This document shows, piece after piece, positions 45,361 through 58,900 of a stretch of 64,000 nucleotides of DNA (the first letter of the stretch is position 1; each line of letters opens with the position of its first letter). The stretch is from Branchiostoma floridae (lineage: Eukaryota > Chordata > Leptocardii > Amphioxiformes > Branchiostomatidae). The stretch is from assembly GCF_000003815.2 (NCBI RefSeq), contig NC_049981.1:17607062-17671061 (forward strand), in the 5' to 3' direction. A program made the position numbers and the translations under genes. Under the pieces are notes generated by a model. The model saw only the letters and a program-made list of their open reading frames with translations, had not been told where the DNA came from and did no database searches.

Positions 45361-47613
45361 ATGGCTGCCCTGTTGGTGTTTGTTGGGGACCTCGTCACCA
45401 GAAAACGTCAGTTTCCCAACGTCAACGCGGTCGGAAACCCGTTCTCTGAGCAGCAGCTCGAGCGTTTCTGCTTCCAGCACGTTCCCGTGATCGGTGCCCT
45501 GAGCTACAGCGCTTTCTCCACCAACATCCTGGCATACAAGGCTTTCGATGAGTCCGTGCTTCTTCTTATGATTTTCTTTGGCCAAATGTCGTCTGCTAAA
45601 TTATGGCAACAAAAAAGTACAACAATCTTTATCATTACTGAATTTTGAAGAACTGGGTCCTTCCTAAGGATCTATGAGGAAATCTTGTGTTGCCACATTG
45701 GATGTCTTTACGAGTGTCTTTAACCTTCTAAAACAAGCTGGCCTACTTGTGTGAATGTGACCCAGCCGTAAATGGCAGCGATGCGTCACGCCCATGTTAT
45801 TATTTATGGGTGTGTAGACTCTCACGCCGTGTTATAGACATTAATACTGTCACGTACTCTGTACACTATTGCATCATCGTATCATCACAAGTCTAATGTC
45901 ATGATAGAAATTGAATCGTAGAATAACCAAAATGTATTTATTACCTTTATTGCCAAGAAGGTTAACGTTATGTTTTCAATATCACTATGTTGAAGCAGCA
46001 AATTACAAAATGTTTTAAAGTTATAGTATGATCCAGTCAATAACACTCTCAATATTTACAGGGTGGTCCTATTGACGTGACAGGAATACGTTTTGCATTA
46101 TTGACAAATTGATGATCCTATTGATTCTTCCAGTAACTATTGACAGGGTGATCCTATTGACATGAAGACTTTGGACTATTGACATCATGATCCTATTGAT
46201 CCTTCATCACTATATTCCAGTCAGTATTGGTAACGTTAGGATTGACAAACACAGCTCTAGATCTAATGGTTGAACAATGTTTTATAGAATTCGAAGTTTC
46301 TTTACACAATTAGTAGTCTCCAAGTAGCATTGCAGTGATCAAATTTGTACAGAACTGGGTGACTAGTATTTACAGAGCTCTGGTCATGAATCGGCATTGG
46401 AATACCAGTGTGGAAAACTATGGTTGACCTGTAAACTTGCCATTTGCTTCTTCCTTTTTCTATCCTCAAAAATCCATATTATGGCAATTGGACGTATTTT
46501 TGCTTTGTTGTTGTTTTGTATGTAGCCTCTTAGTACTATTGTCTGTATAGCTATTAGTTGTTATTGGTTGCCATAAATTGTACCCTGTGCGATTGTTGAG
46601 CAATAAAATTCATTCATTCATTCATTCATTCATATTTCAGATTGTTCAGCAGTCGACACCTTGTCGTTGCCAACTGTCTGTTGTTAAACTCCCATCTAGG
46701 CGTTGGGCTGTACCTGTTTAACACTCCTACTATCAGGGTAAGGACTGTACCTGTTTAACACTCCTACTATCAGGGTAAGGACTGTACCTGTTTAACACTC
46801 CTACTATCAGGGTAAGGACTGTACCTGTTTAACACTCCTACTATCAGGGTAAGGACTGTACCTGTTTAACACTCCTACTATCAGGGTAAGGACTGTACCT
46901 GTTTAACACTCCTACTATCAGGGTAAGGACTGTACCTGTTTAACACTCCTACTATCAGGGTAAGGATATCGACCAAAGTGATCAAATATGTCCAGTTTAT
47001 CAATGTAAAACCAAAATGCATCAGGACACTTGTATTTTGATCATACATAATTATATGAAATATGCATTATAAAACTATATTAATAAACTGAACAAAGCAG
47101 TACAATGTTAACCACACATTTGTACAGCAACTATTCAAAGTGCGAAGCAAGTCTGTCAGGAAATTCATCAAATTGAAAATTTTATGTCCCCTGCTAGCGG
47201 TTCACCCTCACCAAAGACTTGACTTGCATTAGCAGGTTTTTCTTAAGGTTTGTTGGGTGACCAAAAACATGACATTTGTTTTTTTTCTAAATATAACAAA
47301 AGAATTTGTGTACATGTTGATTTTCTTAAAAGTAACAAAAATAGCTATATAGAAATGGCGTTCCCTCTTCTTCCTCCAGGCAGCGAACGCACGCTGGCGA
47401 GTGGCATGGAGTGTGTATGGCAGCGCTATGTTCAACTTTGGCTCCATCTTGCTGTGGGCAACAGTCAAGGAGATCATCCCAGAGAATGCGGTCCTTAGGG
47501 TTGGCTTCGGTGTCCTGTCCAGTGTCTGCTTCCTCCTGGTAGGGAAGAAGTACTTGGACCACGTGGACAGAAAACTTGCCAAGTCAAAACCAAAGGCAGC
47601 AGAACAAAAATGA
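45361..47613 (+). CDS. Unidentified small four-pass membrane protein
   Basis: Exons 45361-45551, 46641-46737 and 47380-47613 give about 173 aa. The start ATG follows GTAGACATC and has a G at +4. Hydrophobic segments are HVPVIGALSYSAFSTNILAY, HLVVANCLLLNSHLGVGLYLF, WSVYGSAMFNFGSILLWATV and VLRVGFGVLSSVCFLLVG. The tail is Lys-rich and ends AAEQK, with no ER or lysosomal sorting signal that I recognise. The exon 1 donor (GA|GTCCGT) is non-ideal but is the phase-2 site that keeps the frame. The exon 2 donor (GGTAAGG) is good and is duplicated in a minisatellite. AATAAA is at 47845-47850. I do not recognise the family. Clean splice phases and four even membrane segments argue it is a real gene. 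Confidence 0.68.
46470..46633 (+). mobile_element. LINE-like 3' end with (ATTC)n tail
   Basis: TTGCCATAAATTGTACCCTG...AATAAAATTC followed by ATTC repeats (about 46608-46633) is the 3' end of a non-LTR retrotransposon like the one at 12560. It stops seven bases before the 3' splice site of exon 46641-46737. Confidence 0.5.
46701..46975 (+). repeat. 37-bp minisatellite containing a 5' splice site, seven copies
   Basis: The last 30 or so coding bases of exon 46641-46737 plus its donor GGTAAGG are repeated seven times head to tail, exactly 37 bases apart (GTACCTG at 46710, 46747 and so on to 46932). The first copy is the exon end. Six extra donors therefore lie in the intron. Because 37 is not a multiple of three and the added frame soon reaches TAA, only the first donor keeps the full protein. 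Confidence 0.9.
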
Positions 47614-49920
47614 AAGTAATCTAGGAAAAGCTTTACTAGTATATTATTGTACATATACATGGTGAGCACACTTTCATCACAGTGCCCGGTGCACATCTTA
47701 TTCTGTTAAAAAAAGGAAATCAGGATGTGTTCTTGTAACACAAACTCCACTTTCCATCATGTGATAACAGTCCTTCAAAAGAGCAGTAATGCAATGTACA
47801 GAAATCAATCAACACAGCAATAATGACAAGACAGTATGTAATGTAATAAAAAAAGACATCAAATCAACCAGTGCAAAATTTTTTATACTTCCCAGCAAAG
47901 CATCATGTTCACCATTTGTCTAAAGTATATGCATAATATTATATAGAGTGCAATAAGAGGACTTTCTGTGATAAGTGAACTTTTTCAATCATGGCCCATT
48001 AGATAGTTTTGGACATTGATTATGGCATTGCTTTTAAATAACAAGTAAATCATTTGAGACATGATCTCATATCATCCTTTTAGCTATGGTAGTTTTCTCA
48101 CTACCATCATCTTTTACAAGTCATAGTTGGTGAAATGTCAATGCCATTGTTTTGATGACAATAGACCTATGCCATATACATGTACACCGAATAGCCAAGC
48201 TTGACCAGGGTATTGGCCAAGTGGGTAGTGTTTGCCATGCATTCAATAGGTCAATTTCAGCTGAGTCATACCAAAGACCTTAAAAATGGTAAATCTGGCA
48301 TTTGGGAAAGAGTCTTGTAGTAAACACACACACCATTACCAGCGGTCCCTTTTAAATATTGCACAAAGTTGTGTGGTCCAACTAAGATGCCCGGCGCTGC
48401 CCTATTCACCATCTTGTGTGGGAAGGACTTCAACTTATAGTCCAGTTAATCTTCCACAAAATGTAGAAATGCAAAATAAAAACAGCAACATGCCAATGTA
48501 TGAAGAAAATGCAGACATTCACTCATTGGTCAAACCAGTAATTGCCATGCTATCATTGGTTCAACTGATAATGGACAGTCACCATGACACAGCTGTGTCA
48601 AAATGGATCCTCTATAAAATCTGGATAACCTTATCTGGCTACTTTTTCTTTGATTTCAATTTGAGATAAAAGTCTCAACTTACTATTTGAGGTATATATC
48701 ATATATTGTATACACGTATCTACCTTTAAGTTAGTTAAGTACAAAACATGTATGTGTATCAAATCAAGTTATGAAGGGGGTAGAATTCTTCTTTTCTAAG
48801 TACAGAAGTTAGTCGATGTTGGTGAATGACATTATGAATGAAGACATTATATGATAAGTTTAGATGACCTGCCTTCTAAGTGTTGGTCACCTATAGTTTA
48901 ATCTTCGTTCATAATTCTTTCTAGTCTGTTTTCCCTAAAGATACATGTGTTTGACCAGAGAAAAGTCCACCAACGATACTGTATCTGTAACAAAATGTTT
49001 TATTTATATACCAACTAACTTATCTTGAATCTAAGACTTGTTAAGCGGTAGCGGGAAGTGCACTGATTTTTAAGGTTTGCAGTGCTCTGTCACATTTTGT
49101 ACTCTATGAATGTGATTCGGAAGATAAAAACTTTAAGACATAACTTAAACATTGACTTTTTGCACTGTTCATACCCTATAGCAGGAGAAAAATCAACTAA
49201 GAGAAATACAGTGTATGCAACAGTTTTATTAGATGATGTAGCAGTGTCCATGCAGTATCTATTTTTGCACAAGTCAACACTGATACATTGTAAATGTCAG
49301 TTATGGGGTATGAGCAATAATCAATTAAATTAGGTGTCTAATCAGCTAGGACTGCAAATTAGGGACTTGTTGGAATAACTTGTGATGTTAATAGTTCCAA
49401 CTACATCTCTACATCTCTCGTACATGTACAAGCAATATTAGATACCCTTTGTATCAATTTGAAAATAAAAGTATACCCAGATATGTGACCTTATGTTTTG
49501 TACTGATTTGCTGGAGAAATCACATTGTAGCATCTCGAGATGTCACACTAATTAAAGGAGCCCTAACTCCAGAAGGAGGTGATATTTTCCAATTAATATC
49601 GTATTGATAAATACAAAATCAGGATACTTTTTCCAGAATTCTTGTGAAGAATTACATATTAACATGATTTTTTGTCAAATATGATACTAACACCATGCAG
49701 GCCCAATCCCTGTATTCTCTATGCATACACACGTACATGTCTAGACACGTCTTTCAGTGTCAATATTTTGGCATAGTTGAGGTGTGATAAGCATACCAAG
49801 AAGGCCAAGCTGTACTGTGAATTTTTAAAGCAGAAGATGGACAGGGCAACATCCTTATGTAAACACTATCTACATATTAATCTATTACTAAGCTATTTTG
49901 GTATAAAACGTGTTTGCAAA
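47614..49920. other. Convergent intergenic region between the four-pass membrane gene and RAP1GDS1
   Basis: It includes the 3' UTR of the plus-strand gene (AATAAA at 47845-47850) and probably the RAP1GDS1 3' UTR; minus-strand AATAAA candidates are at 49225-49230 and 48995-49000. Dispersed repeats related to 15600-15725 and to 1-90 lie at about 48360-48600. No gene was supported. Confidence 0.5.
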
Positions 49921-52900
49921 TCAAGACCCATGAATCTGTATTTTTTCTTGTACCATCCTGGCGTTCTGTGAGAGGAGTTGATTGTCGTGACTACATAGTT
50001 GTTTGACCTGGTCCAACACCCCTTTACTTGCAAACTCTGCATACAGGACATCTGAAGGGAGAGGGGCAAAACAGTAAGTTGCTACATTTAGCACAGCACA
50101 ATCTGTACACAATATTCAGGTAAAAACAGTTGTTAAACCTTAATTCCTGCCTAACATTAACCCCATAAGAAACAGAGAATTTGTAGCCAAATGTCTACTT
50201 CAGGTGAGTAAAAATGAGCCTATATGTAACAAATGTAGCAATAGCTTATATATCATATCTATTGACAATACTGTTGGTGAAAAAGGTTCAGTTCATACCC
50301 TCAAGCTCCTGTGTCATTTTTCGTCAGATGGCACAGTCAAAGTTTGGTTATGATTGACATCAGATTACAGGAATGAGCTTTCAGCTACCAGTGATGATAG
50401 CAAAATGACACCAATGAAAGGGCATTGTTTTGCTATAACCACTGGTCATTATTACTCCAACTCCATATTCACCACTTGTGAGCTAATTCCACATTAATCC
50501 CACTCGGCCCTCAAAAAATGCTTTGCTCTGTGGTTTATTCTTTCGTTATTGGAACCGACTATACCTAACACTTCATCAACCCTTTACTGAATGACTTGTC
50601 AAACCATCTCCCTCTCAGTGTGCCACTGATGGTCCTATTCATTCCAGAGATAGAAAATGTCCTAAACTACCTACAGCGTACCTGAGTGGAGGAGAGAACT
50701 GATGAATGCCATGACATTACACTGGACATGTGGATCACAGTTCTTGTCATCAAGTAGTTTGTGGATGGCATTGGTAACTTCTGCAGACTCTAGACTTCCT
50801 ACTGCAGATTCTGTCAGCACAAAAATATGTTAGATATAAAACATACATATAGCCATTCTGTACATCACATAAATGTAAACAAACAAAGTTGAATTATTTG
50901 TCAATCATATCTGCCTAAATATAGTATCAATTCCACTGTTTCTTACCCAGGGGCTAAAAGATCTCTGCTTGATGATGTTTAAATGTAGATTCATAGATAG
51001 AGCACATGAGCTACTTTTATAATTAGGTCTTAAAATGCTGCAGTAAATGTGTACTGTATGCGTTGAGAATGCAAAATGTTTTAGAGCAAGTACTGTTCTC
51101 TATGGGTAACAAGTAAATTGAAAATGCATTTCAAGCCCAAGCAAATTCTTCCTCGGTCTGTGGTAGTCAAAAAAGAAGATATGATGAACAGCATATCGTG
51201 CTCTTTGTGTTCACTCAACCTTCCTAACCACTTAGATTACATAAAGTCAAAAGGCAACTTTTGTTATGGTCGAATTTCTTTTTATTTGCATCCTTGCATC
51301 AGTATTGAGGTGCACAGAAGCATGTCATCTATCAGTATGGCATATGAAATTTTTCTGACATCATAAAAATTGATAGAAAAAGATTGCCATGAACCTGGGC
51401 TGACAGTTGCAGCTATAGTAAGGGCAATCAAAGCCTCATTCTGCATCACTGGATGTTCGGAGGTTGCCATGGCTACCAAGTGTGCTACACCCCCTTGATT
51501 GACAACACTGGATACAACCTCCTCGGACCTGGGCAAAAAAGACGCAGGGTTTGCCATTCAGTGTCATACGTGACAAATGTCCAGCATACCTAAAATGTTC
51601 CTGAAGTGTATTGTATGTGCTGCATAAACTGTCACATAACATTACACACCACATTTGTACAGAGGAGAACATGCTGCATGTCCATAAAATTTAATTGGAA
51701 CACTGACACTGGATTGAACCTCTATTTTTTCTATAAGAGTGATATGTGCTCGAGGTATGGCTCTCCGCAGACATCGGACAATTTACACAAAGATGATTTT
51801 CATGTGCATTGTATGGTCCTATCCAAAGGACATCCAAGGGTCACTACCAAAGCTAGATAGCACTCATTCATAACCCCCCAAAACATTAATAAATCAGATA
51901 TGTTAATGACCTGTCAGTGACATGGCGATGGCCATTCCAAACGCCATTCCAAATGTGAAAACTGTTAACTAGACAGACGACAATCCCTGACTCTGACCTG
52001 GAATGTTTGATGATGGCTGCCAGCAGCCTGCTTGCCTCCCCCATAACCCCTGCATGTTCCACCACTCCCCCCAGCTCCACCAGTCTCCGCACTACTGCTG
52101 CATCCTGTCCTATCTGCAGGGCTGGGGACTCTGCAACAAAAACACACAAACTTCACAATCAATGGATAATAACAAGGTTCTTCATGGACAACCAAATTAT
52201 AGTATACCGTACAGTAGACTTTTTCATTTGTTCTTCTCATCTTCTTCTGTGACTTTGAAATGAACTTTAATTATATTTCAGCCATACCATAGGTATGGTG
52301 AAATATATTGTATTCGTAATGTTTCTTTCTTTCTTCTTTCTCCTGCCAAATCTTCAAATCGAATCAACTCCGCCGTTTTTTAACCGATTGACTTGAAATT
52401 TGGCACAAAGGTAGAGTAAGCCAATACCCTCAGGTGTTTTTTTTTTCATTTTTTTCATATCTGCCTTTGAAATGATTTTATTGAGGTTTTTGTCAATTTT
52501 TAGGTATATTTTGGGCTCCTGTACCCTGGTATTACAGCCGAATGACATGAAATTTGGTACAGAAGTGCCCTGATCATATGNNNNNNNNNNNNNNNNNNNN
52601 NNNNNNNNNNNNNNNNNNNNNNNNNNNNNNNNNNNNNNNNNNNNNNNNNNNNNNNNNNNNNNNNNNNNNNNNNNNNNNNNNNNNNNNNNNNNNNNNNNNN
52701 NNNNNNNNNNNNNNNNNNNNNNTTCAATTTTATGGCCATTTTAGACAAAAATGGACATTTTGGCTCTGTTCCCTCGTTTACAACCAATGACCCGAAATTT
52801 GTAAAGGGGTGCTCTAGATACTTATCCAAATGACCCATGTATAATTTTTGGCATGGAACACTTTAAAATGATATATTTGGGAATTTTTTGGGTCATTTTC

Positions 52901-55900
52901 CAATGGCCAAAGGGGTCAACGACCTCAAGGCCTATTGTTGCATGAGGGAGATGGCTGAAATATGCTGTATTTGCTCTCAAGCAAATGTCGGCCTTTCTAG
53001 TTGGCATTTTATGATTTTATGAGTCTCAGTTTTCTCAAATCTATGGACAATTTATGGAACATATCTTTGCTCATTTTACGGCTGCCTTGTACGTTTTTCA
53101 GTACTATCAAAAACAGTATGGTCTTTTTTTTATACACACAAAAGTTGATGTGCAAGCGGATATCATCCATGACTTATATTAAATTAAATATAAAAAATGA
53201 GCTGAGAGTCTCGGAATCATTATACATGTGCGTCACTAAAGAAAAGTTCTGACCTTGTCCATCGACCAACATCCTTAAAGTGCCCAGCAGTTTAAACTGC
53301 ACAGGAGATATGTCCCCATCCAGACAGCTAAACAGGGCCTCCAACACACCGGCTTTCAGGAGAATCACTTTGTTGGCAACTGGAGACAACAGTGGTCAAA
53401 GTAATTTATAGATAAAATTTATAGATGAACAACTTGGAATAAGTTATTCTGGGTAGAAGTCAAAATGTATTAGTAAGTCAACAGTTACATAAAAAAACAG
53501 GCACAAACTCATACATGTAGTTTGTACCTGGGATAGCAAGGTTTCTCAGGGCACTCAGTACACCGTGCTGTATGTTCATGGCCCCCAGCTTCCCATCATG
53601 CTTATGGAGGAGTGAGAGGAGCGGCTCCACTATCCCCATGGCAACCAGCTGCACACAGTTTTCTTCTGCAGAGGAAAAGTAGCCGCTTTCATCAGCCTTG
53701 CAGTGAAATACCTCATCTGGAAACTACTGTGCTATGACATTCATGCGACGACACAGGAGCCCTACACTCCGGAAGGGGAAGTTATTCTCCAGTAGGTAAT
53801 AATTCTAGGAGCTTCAAATAAAACAGGGATGATACTACTTCACAGTATACAATTGAGTACCCATTAGTCCCATCAAAAAAACATTCAGTGTTCTACTTAA
53901 CTCTCCAAGTGTCCTCTAATCAAATTAAGCAATCTGAGCCTATAGCTGAATATGATGTGCCTGACAAGGTCTGAAAATTTTAGCTTACAAAGAGGATTTC
54001 AGGTCAGCAATATGAAAAACTTGTATCGTTATGTGCTCTATAAAACCTTGTAAACAATAAGCCTCCTTGGTGTGCTTATTGCCCTTCATTCATGCCAAAA
54101 ATACTGAAGAAAGTGTATGTACAAATGTACCTACATAGAAAATAGGTGGATGGGGTCTGCATGGGTTTAGAGAGTCAATATAATATTGCTTAATAAACAT
54201 GTTACATAAGTGTTGTAAGTCAACAAAAGTGGAATCCTGCAAAACGTTGACAAACATACTCATAGAGGCACACGAAAGTTTGTGTTCAGGTACCCAGGAC
54301 CGCATACAGCACTGTGAAAATCATATACATATGTAGGTACAACTCCAAAATATTGGAACATTAAATGTACTTATTTACCCTACCTGATGTCTATACATAT
54401 CAAACATTTCAATCTGTGTTTACTCATTTTCCTGCCATCATTGGTGCAGGTACAGGTCCAAACCTTTGTACCTGATATTACATTTACTACTCTGTAACCC
54501 ATCCCTAGTCCCTATATGTACCATTCCTGGCAAAGTTTCCCAAAGCCAGCACCCCAGCCACGTGCAGATGCTCCCTGTCCGAAGGCAGCCACCCTGACAT
54601 GACTTCCTTCAGCACCCGTCCGCCACCAGAGGCATACAGCAGCTTCATGCTCTCATCTGTAGGAACGAGAAAACTGGCTCTTATTACTGTTCCTCAGGCC
54701 TATGTTGAAAAAAGATATGTGTGAAAAATATAGTATAATATAGGTTTGGGATTTTTTTTTCCTTTGGCTCAAGTATGAGTTGTAGTGCGAAGTTAGGCAT
54801 CTATGAATTGAGAGAGGCACAATGTATAAATTATCACATAGTGAAGGAAAATCATAAAAATTTCTAGGTATGCTGAATTTTCACAGTATCAGGTGACAAA
54901 TTCAGTAGATCAACACTATTTCATATTATATATATTATATATAGTGAATGGTAATTATGGTATATAAGGATTGCCTTTGTGAATTGCCTTTACTTAGGTC
55001 CTGCTGTGGCCTTAGTGTTGATCTACTGATAGATTATACACCATATCACTGACCTCCAGTTAGCAGCTGTACAATGAGATCTGCTGAAGCTCTGGATAAG
55101 CTAGACTCATCATCACCCTTATTTGCATCCTCAGATTCACAACTCAGGGTCAGAAGGGAAGTAGCTGCACCAGCTTGAACCAGTTGTAGTTTGATTCCAT
55201 CTGTATCATTGGAAAATAAATTTTACCCATTATAACATCCAGTGAACAGGGATGCCTATAACTGTACAATTTTATGGAATTCATACAATCTACTAGATTC
55301 GGTAGAGAAAGGTACAAATTTTGCAGAATTCATTTCATACAAGTTTAAGCTTTATAGAGTATACATGTATATCCTTACTACATGTAATTTGTTGGATTTG
55401 GCTGGCTTACACCAACGCTCAGTCTCACCCTGCTAGTTGGTGACTAAATTACACTGATATGTTGCCTAACAAGCCAGCATTAGAGCAGGTGGAGGTTTTT
55501 CAGTATTAACATGTAGCAGAATGTGATATGGTCTAGAACTGAATATTGTAGGAAACGATGGATATCCCAACACTTACATGTTGAACTTACATGTGTTCAT
55601 GACTGTCATATTTAACCCAGTGTGTGTGTGCAGTGAAAGCATACCTCAAAAAGTTATATCTGATGAGTCTTTGTCATTATGTTTAGTATGTGGCCATGGG
55701 TTGGTGTCAGCAGAACAAAGTTTGTTTGCTTGCCTCCAAGCAGCTCTCTACAGCAGAACCTCCTGTGTTTGCATCTCCTGTTCTGGACATGACATTTTAG
55801 AAACCGTTGACATTACTTTTTGACTCCCCCTCGTAGTTTGTAGACTCACCATGTTCAGCCAATGTTGCCAGCAGCTCCAGGATAGTTTCCATCAGGTCGG

Positions 55901-58900
55901 AGCCAACCTCTGAGTCCATCAACATCACCAGATCACCGGCAAAGTTGGGCCCGTAAAGGCTTTCTTTTCCTGCATCTGATTGTGGCAAAAATTAATGTTT
56001 ATCAACTTCTCAAACGTTTATCAGAATTAAAGGCATGTTGATTTGATTATATGGATGACATCCTTATACATGCATCATTTTTTGTCCGATCTTAGAAAAA
56101 AAGTTTCAATGTTTTCGACCATACTATAAATTGTACAAAGAAAATGTAAAATCTACACTGCAGGATGTCACCCATATAATCAAATCAACATGGCCTAAGG
56201 TAGAAAGGGCGTTGTCTTGTGTTAGGGTAGGGTATTTCGCCCAGAACCCAGAGGTCCTGTGTTTGAAAAGTTAAGGGGTCTTTCCCAGTGCGAGTGGATC
56301 AAATAAATCTGTCAGGATATCGGATATGTCAGCAACTTGTAAGCTTTAGTATAAACCTGGTTGGATATATCATGGAGGGTTCATGCAATACAAATCAACA
56401 GGTCAAAATGCTGGGTCCATCTTTATTTTAAGATGTGCACACAATTTTTTTCTGTGCATCTAAAATCAGTGCAGCATTGGGTACTAACCTGACTCAGCCA
56501 GGCTGCCAACACACAGGAGAACCATTTGGCACACAGAAGAATCATCAGAGTTTTGTTGAAGAATCTCTCCTAGCACCTTGACTGCACCCAGGGATAAGGC
56601 CTTTGACTGCAAGCTCTCTGTAAAATAGTAAGACGTGACTGGCCGCAAAGAAAAGAAACATGACTTAATGAAAATATTTGCCTATTTATCATGACTAATA
56701 TTCAAAGGAAACTAATTATGGCTTCTACCAGAGTCTGCATTCTACTAAATCTATAATATTCATTTGATAGCATTAATCAGACAAGCATCATTTTCAGCTT
56801 CAACATGTAATGTCAACCCTCATGATTACCATAGGCCTAAGACTGCCATATTGGCTCAATGAGATCAGGACAATCATGCCAGCTGCCAATGAGACACAGG
56901 CACTTTGGTCTAAAACGGTAAACTTGGCCCAACACCTTGGTCAACTTGGCCAACACCTTGGTCAACTTGGCCAACACCCTGGTCAACTTGGCCAACACCC
57001 TGGTCAACTTGGCCCAACACTTTGGTAAACTTGGCCAATACCCTGGTCAACTTGGCCCAACACATTGGTCAATTTGGCCAACACCTTGGTCAATGTGGTC
57101 ATGACCAGGGCTATGGCCAGGGCTCAAGGGCTAGTGTTAGGGTTAGGGTTAGGGTTAGGGTTAGGGTTAGGGGTTGGGCTTAGGATTAGGGTTAGGGTTA
57201 AAAGTTGGGGTTAGGGTTAAGTTACGGTTAGGGTTAGGAGTTGGGGCTAGGAGTTGGGGTTAGGGTTGGGGTTGGGGTTGGGGTTAGGTTAGGGTTGGGG
57301 TTGGGTTAGGGTTGGGGTTGGGGTTGGGGTTGGGGTTAGGGTTAGGGTCGGGGTTAGGATTAGGGGTAGGGTTGGGGTTACGTTAAGGTTAGGCTTAGGG
57401 TTGGGGTTAGGGTTGGGGTTAGGGTTAAGGTTAGGGTTAGGGTCAGGAGTTGAGGTTAGGGTGCTGGGCCAAGTTGAGCAGGGTGTTGGGAACAATGAGT
57501 AAAGAGCTGAAGCTTCTGAAATCATGAGAGTCCATGTCATTAATTTTTCATCCACAACTCATTGCAACATGCAATTGATACATATTCTGTGTCTACACAC
57601 AAGTGTATCTTCCAGCCCAGAATGTATGTTGATAGAGAATGCATGCTGAACACTTGCCACAACTTACCATGTGTATTGGTGAGGTTTAATAAGAAGCCAC
57701 AGCCGACAGTGCACATGCTGCTATGGTCAGGCTGCTGCTGGGAAGACGTTAGAGTTTGCAGTATGGCCAGGAGCTTCTCCAAACCACCCAGTGACTGCAC
57801 TGCATCCCTTGCTTGGTCTACAAACATTATATAAACATTACTACAGTATAAAGTAACATTTATAAAAAATGCATAATGTTTACCTTGACATGGTCTAGCC
57901 TAATAAACTTCTGCTCTGTGTCTTAGTCAAACACATTCATACATATCTATGGTGATCAAGCTGGTGTGTTACGCCAAAGGGCGGTGATACCGGCTATATA
58001 GATACAGATACCGACCAGTTCCTTTCCTGCCATGCATTTGCTACATCATGTCATGGAAAATAACAGGATGTCTGCTGCCTTCCCAATAGCTATGGTGGCA
58101 GCCATCTGGTCCAGGTCATATATTTGTTTGGAGAATATATGAGTGCAAAATCTAAGCTTATTACTGTACTGAAAATGACCTCAGCACACTTACTCAACAT
58201 TGCACTTCTGTATACTCAACATTGTACTTACTCAACATTGTACTTCTGTATACAGCTGAAGATTCATCTTAAGTCCTTTCCAAATCAGCAAAGGTTAAAA
58301 TTCAAAAGTCAACTACTCTATGCTGAATATTACCCAAAGTTATTTATTTCATTACATGTACATAGTCCACCATTATAGTTTATTGCTCTCCTAGTCATTT
58401 AAAAATCCTGCCATTTGTAGCCACTTAGACCTGATATTTGTGACACAACCCTGACCTGGATCAAAAGAATTATGGCAAATATTAGGGCAATGTATGTTTC
58501 GAATATCACCTAGCCTTGTAAGTAAACAACATTTCAACCATTTGTCACATAAAGGGTTGATACCTGTGATGGGAATTGGCAGAGTAATAGATTATTTACA
58601 GAAGTAGTATGTAGATTTTCCATAAAGCCTTATGTGTGTTGTGTCTCTTTCATATGAAAACCTACCATTATCAAAGCAGATGTTGCCTAAAGCTCTGCAG
58701 GCCTGTTTCACTGCTGCAGTATCATCACATGAGAGCAGCTCCACCAATGGCTGGACAAGGCCAGCTTCCACACAAGGCTGCCTTACAAATTCTGCATGTT
58801 AGGTGAAAATAATAAAAGTTGTAAGAAGAAAGAAGAAATGTCACGCTATAATTCATGGGCAGTGATACTGTAAGTGGCAATGTAAGTGGCAATGAAGCCC

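Noticed and set aside
46602-46607. AATAAA as an early poly(A) site for the four-pass membrane gene
   Set aside because: It belongs to the LINE-like tail inside an intron; the coding sequence continues in phase in exons 46641-46737 and 47380-47613. Use as an alternative end cannot be excluded.
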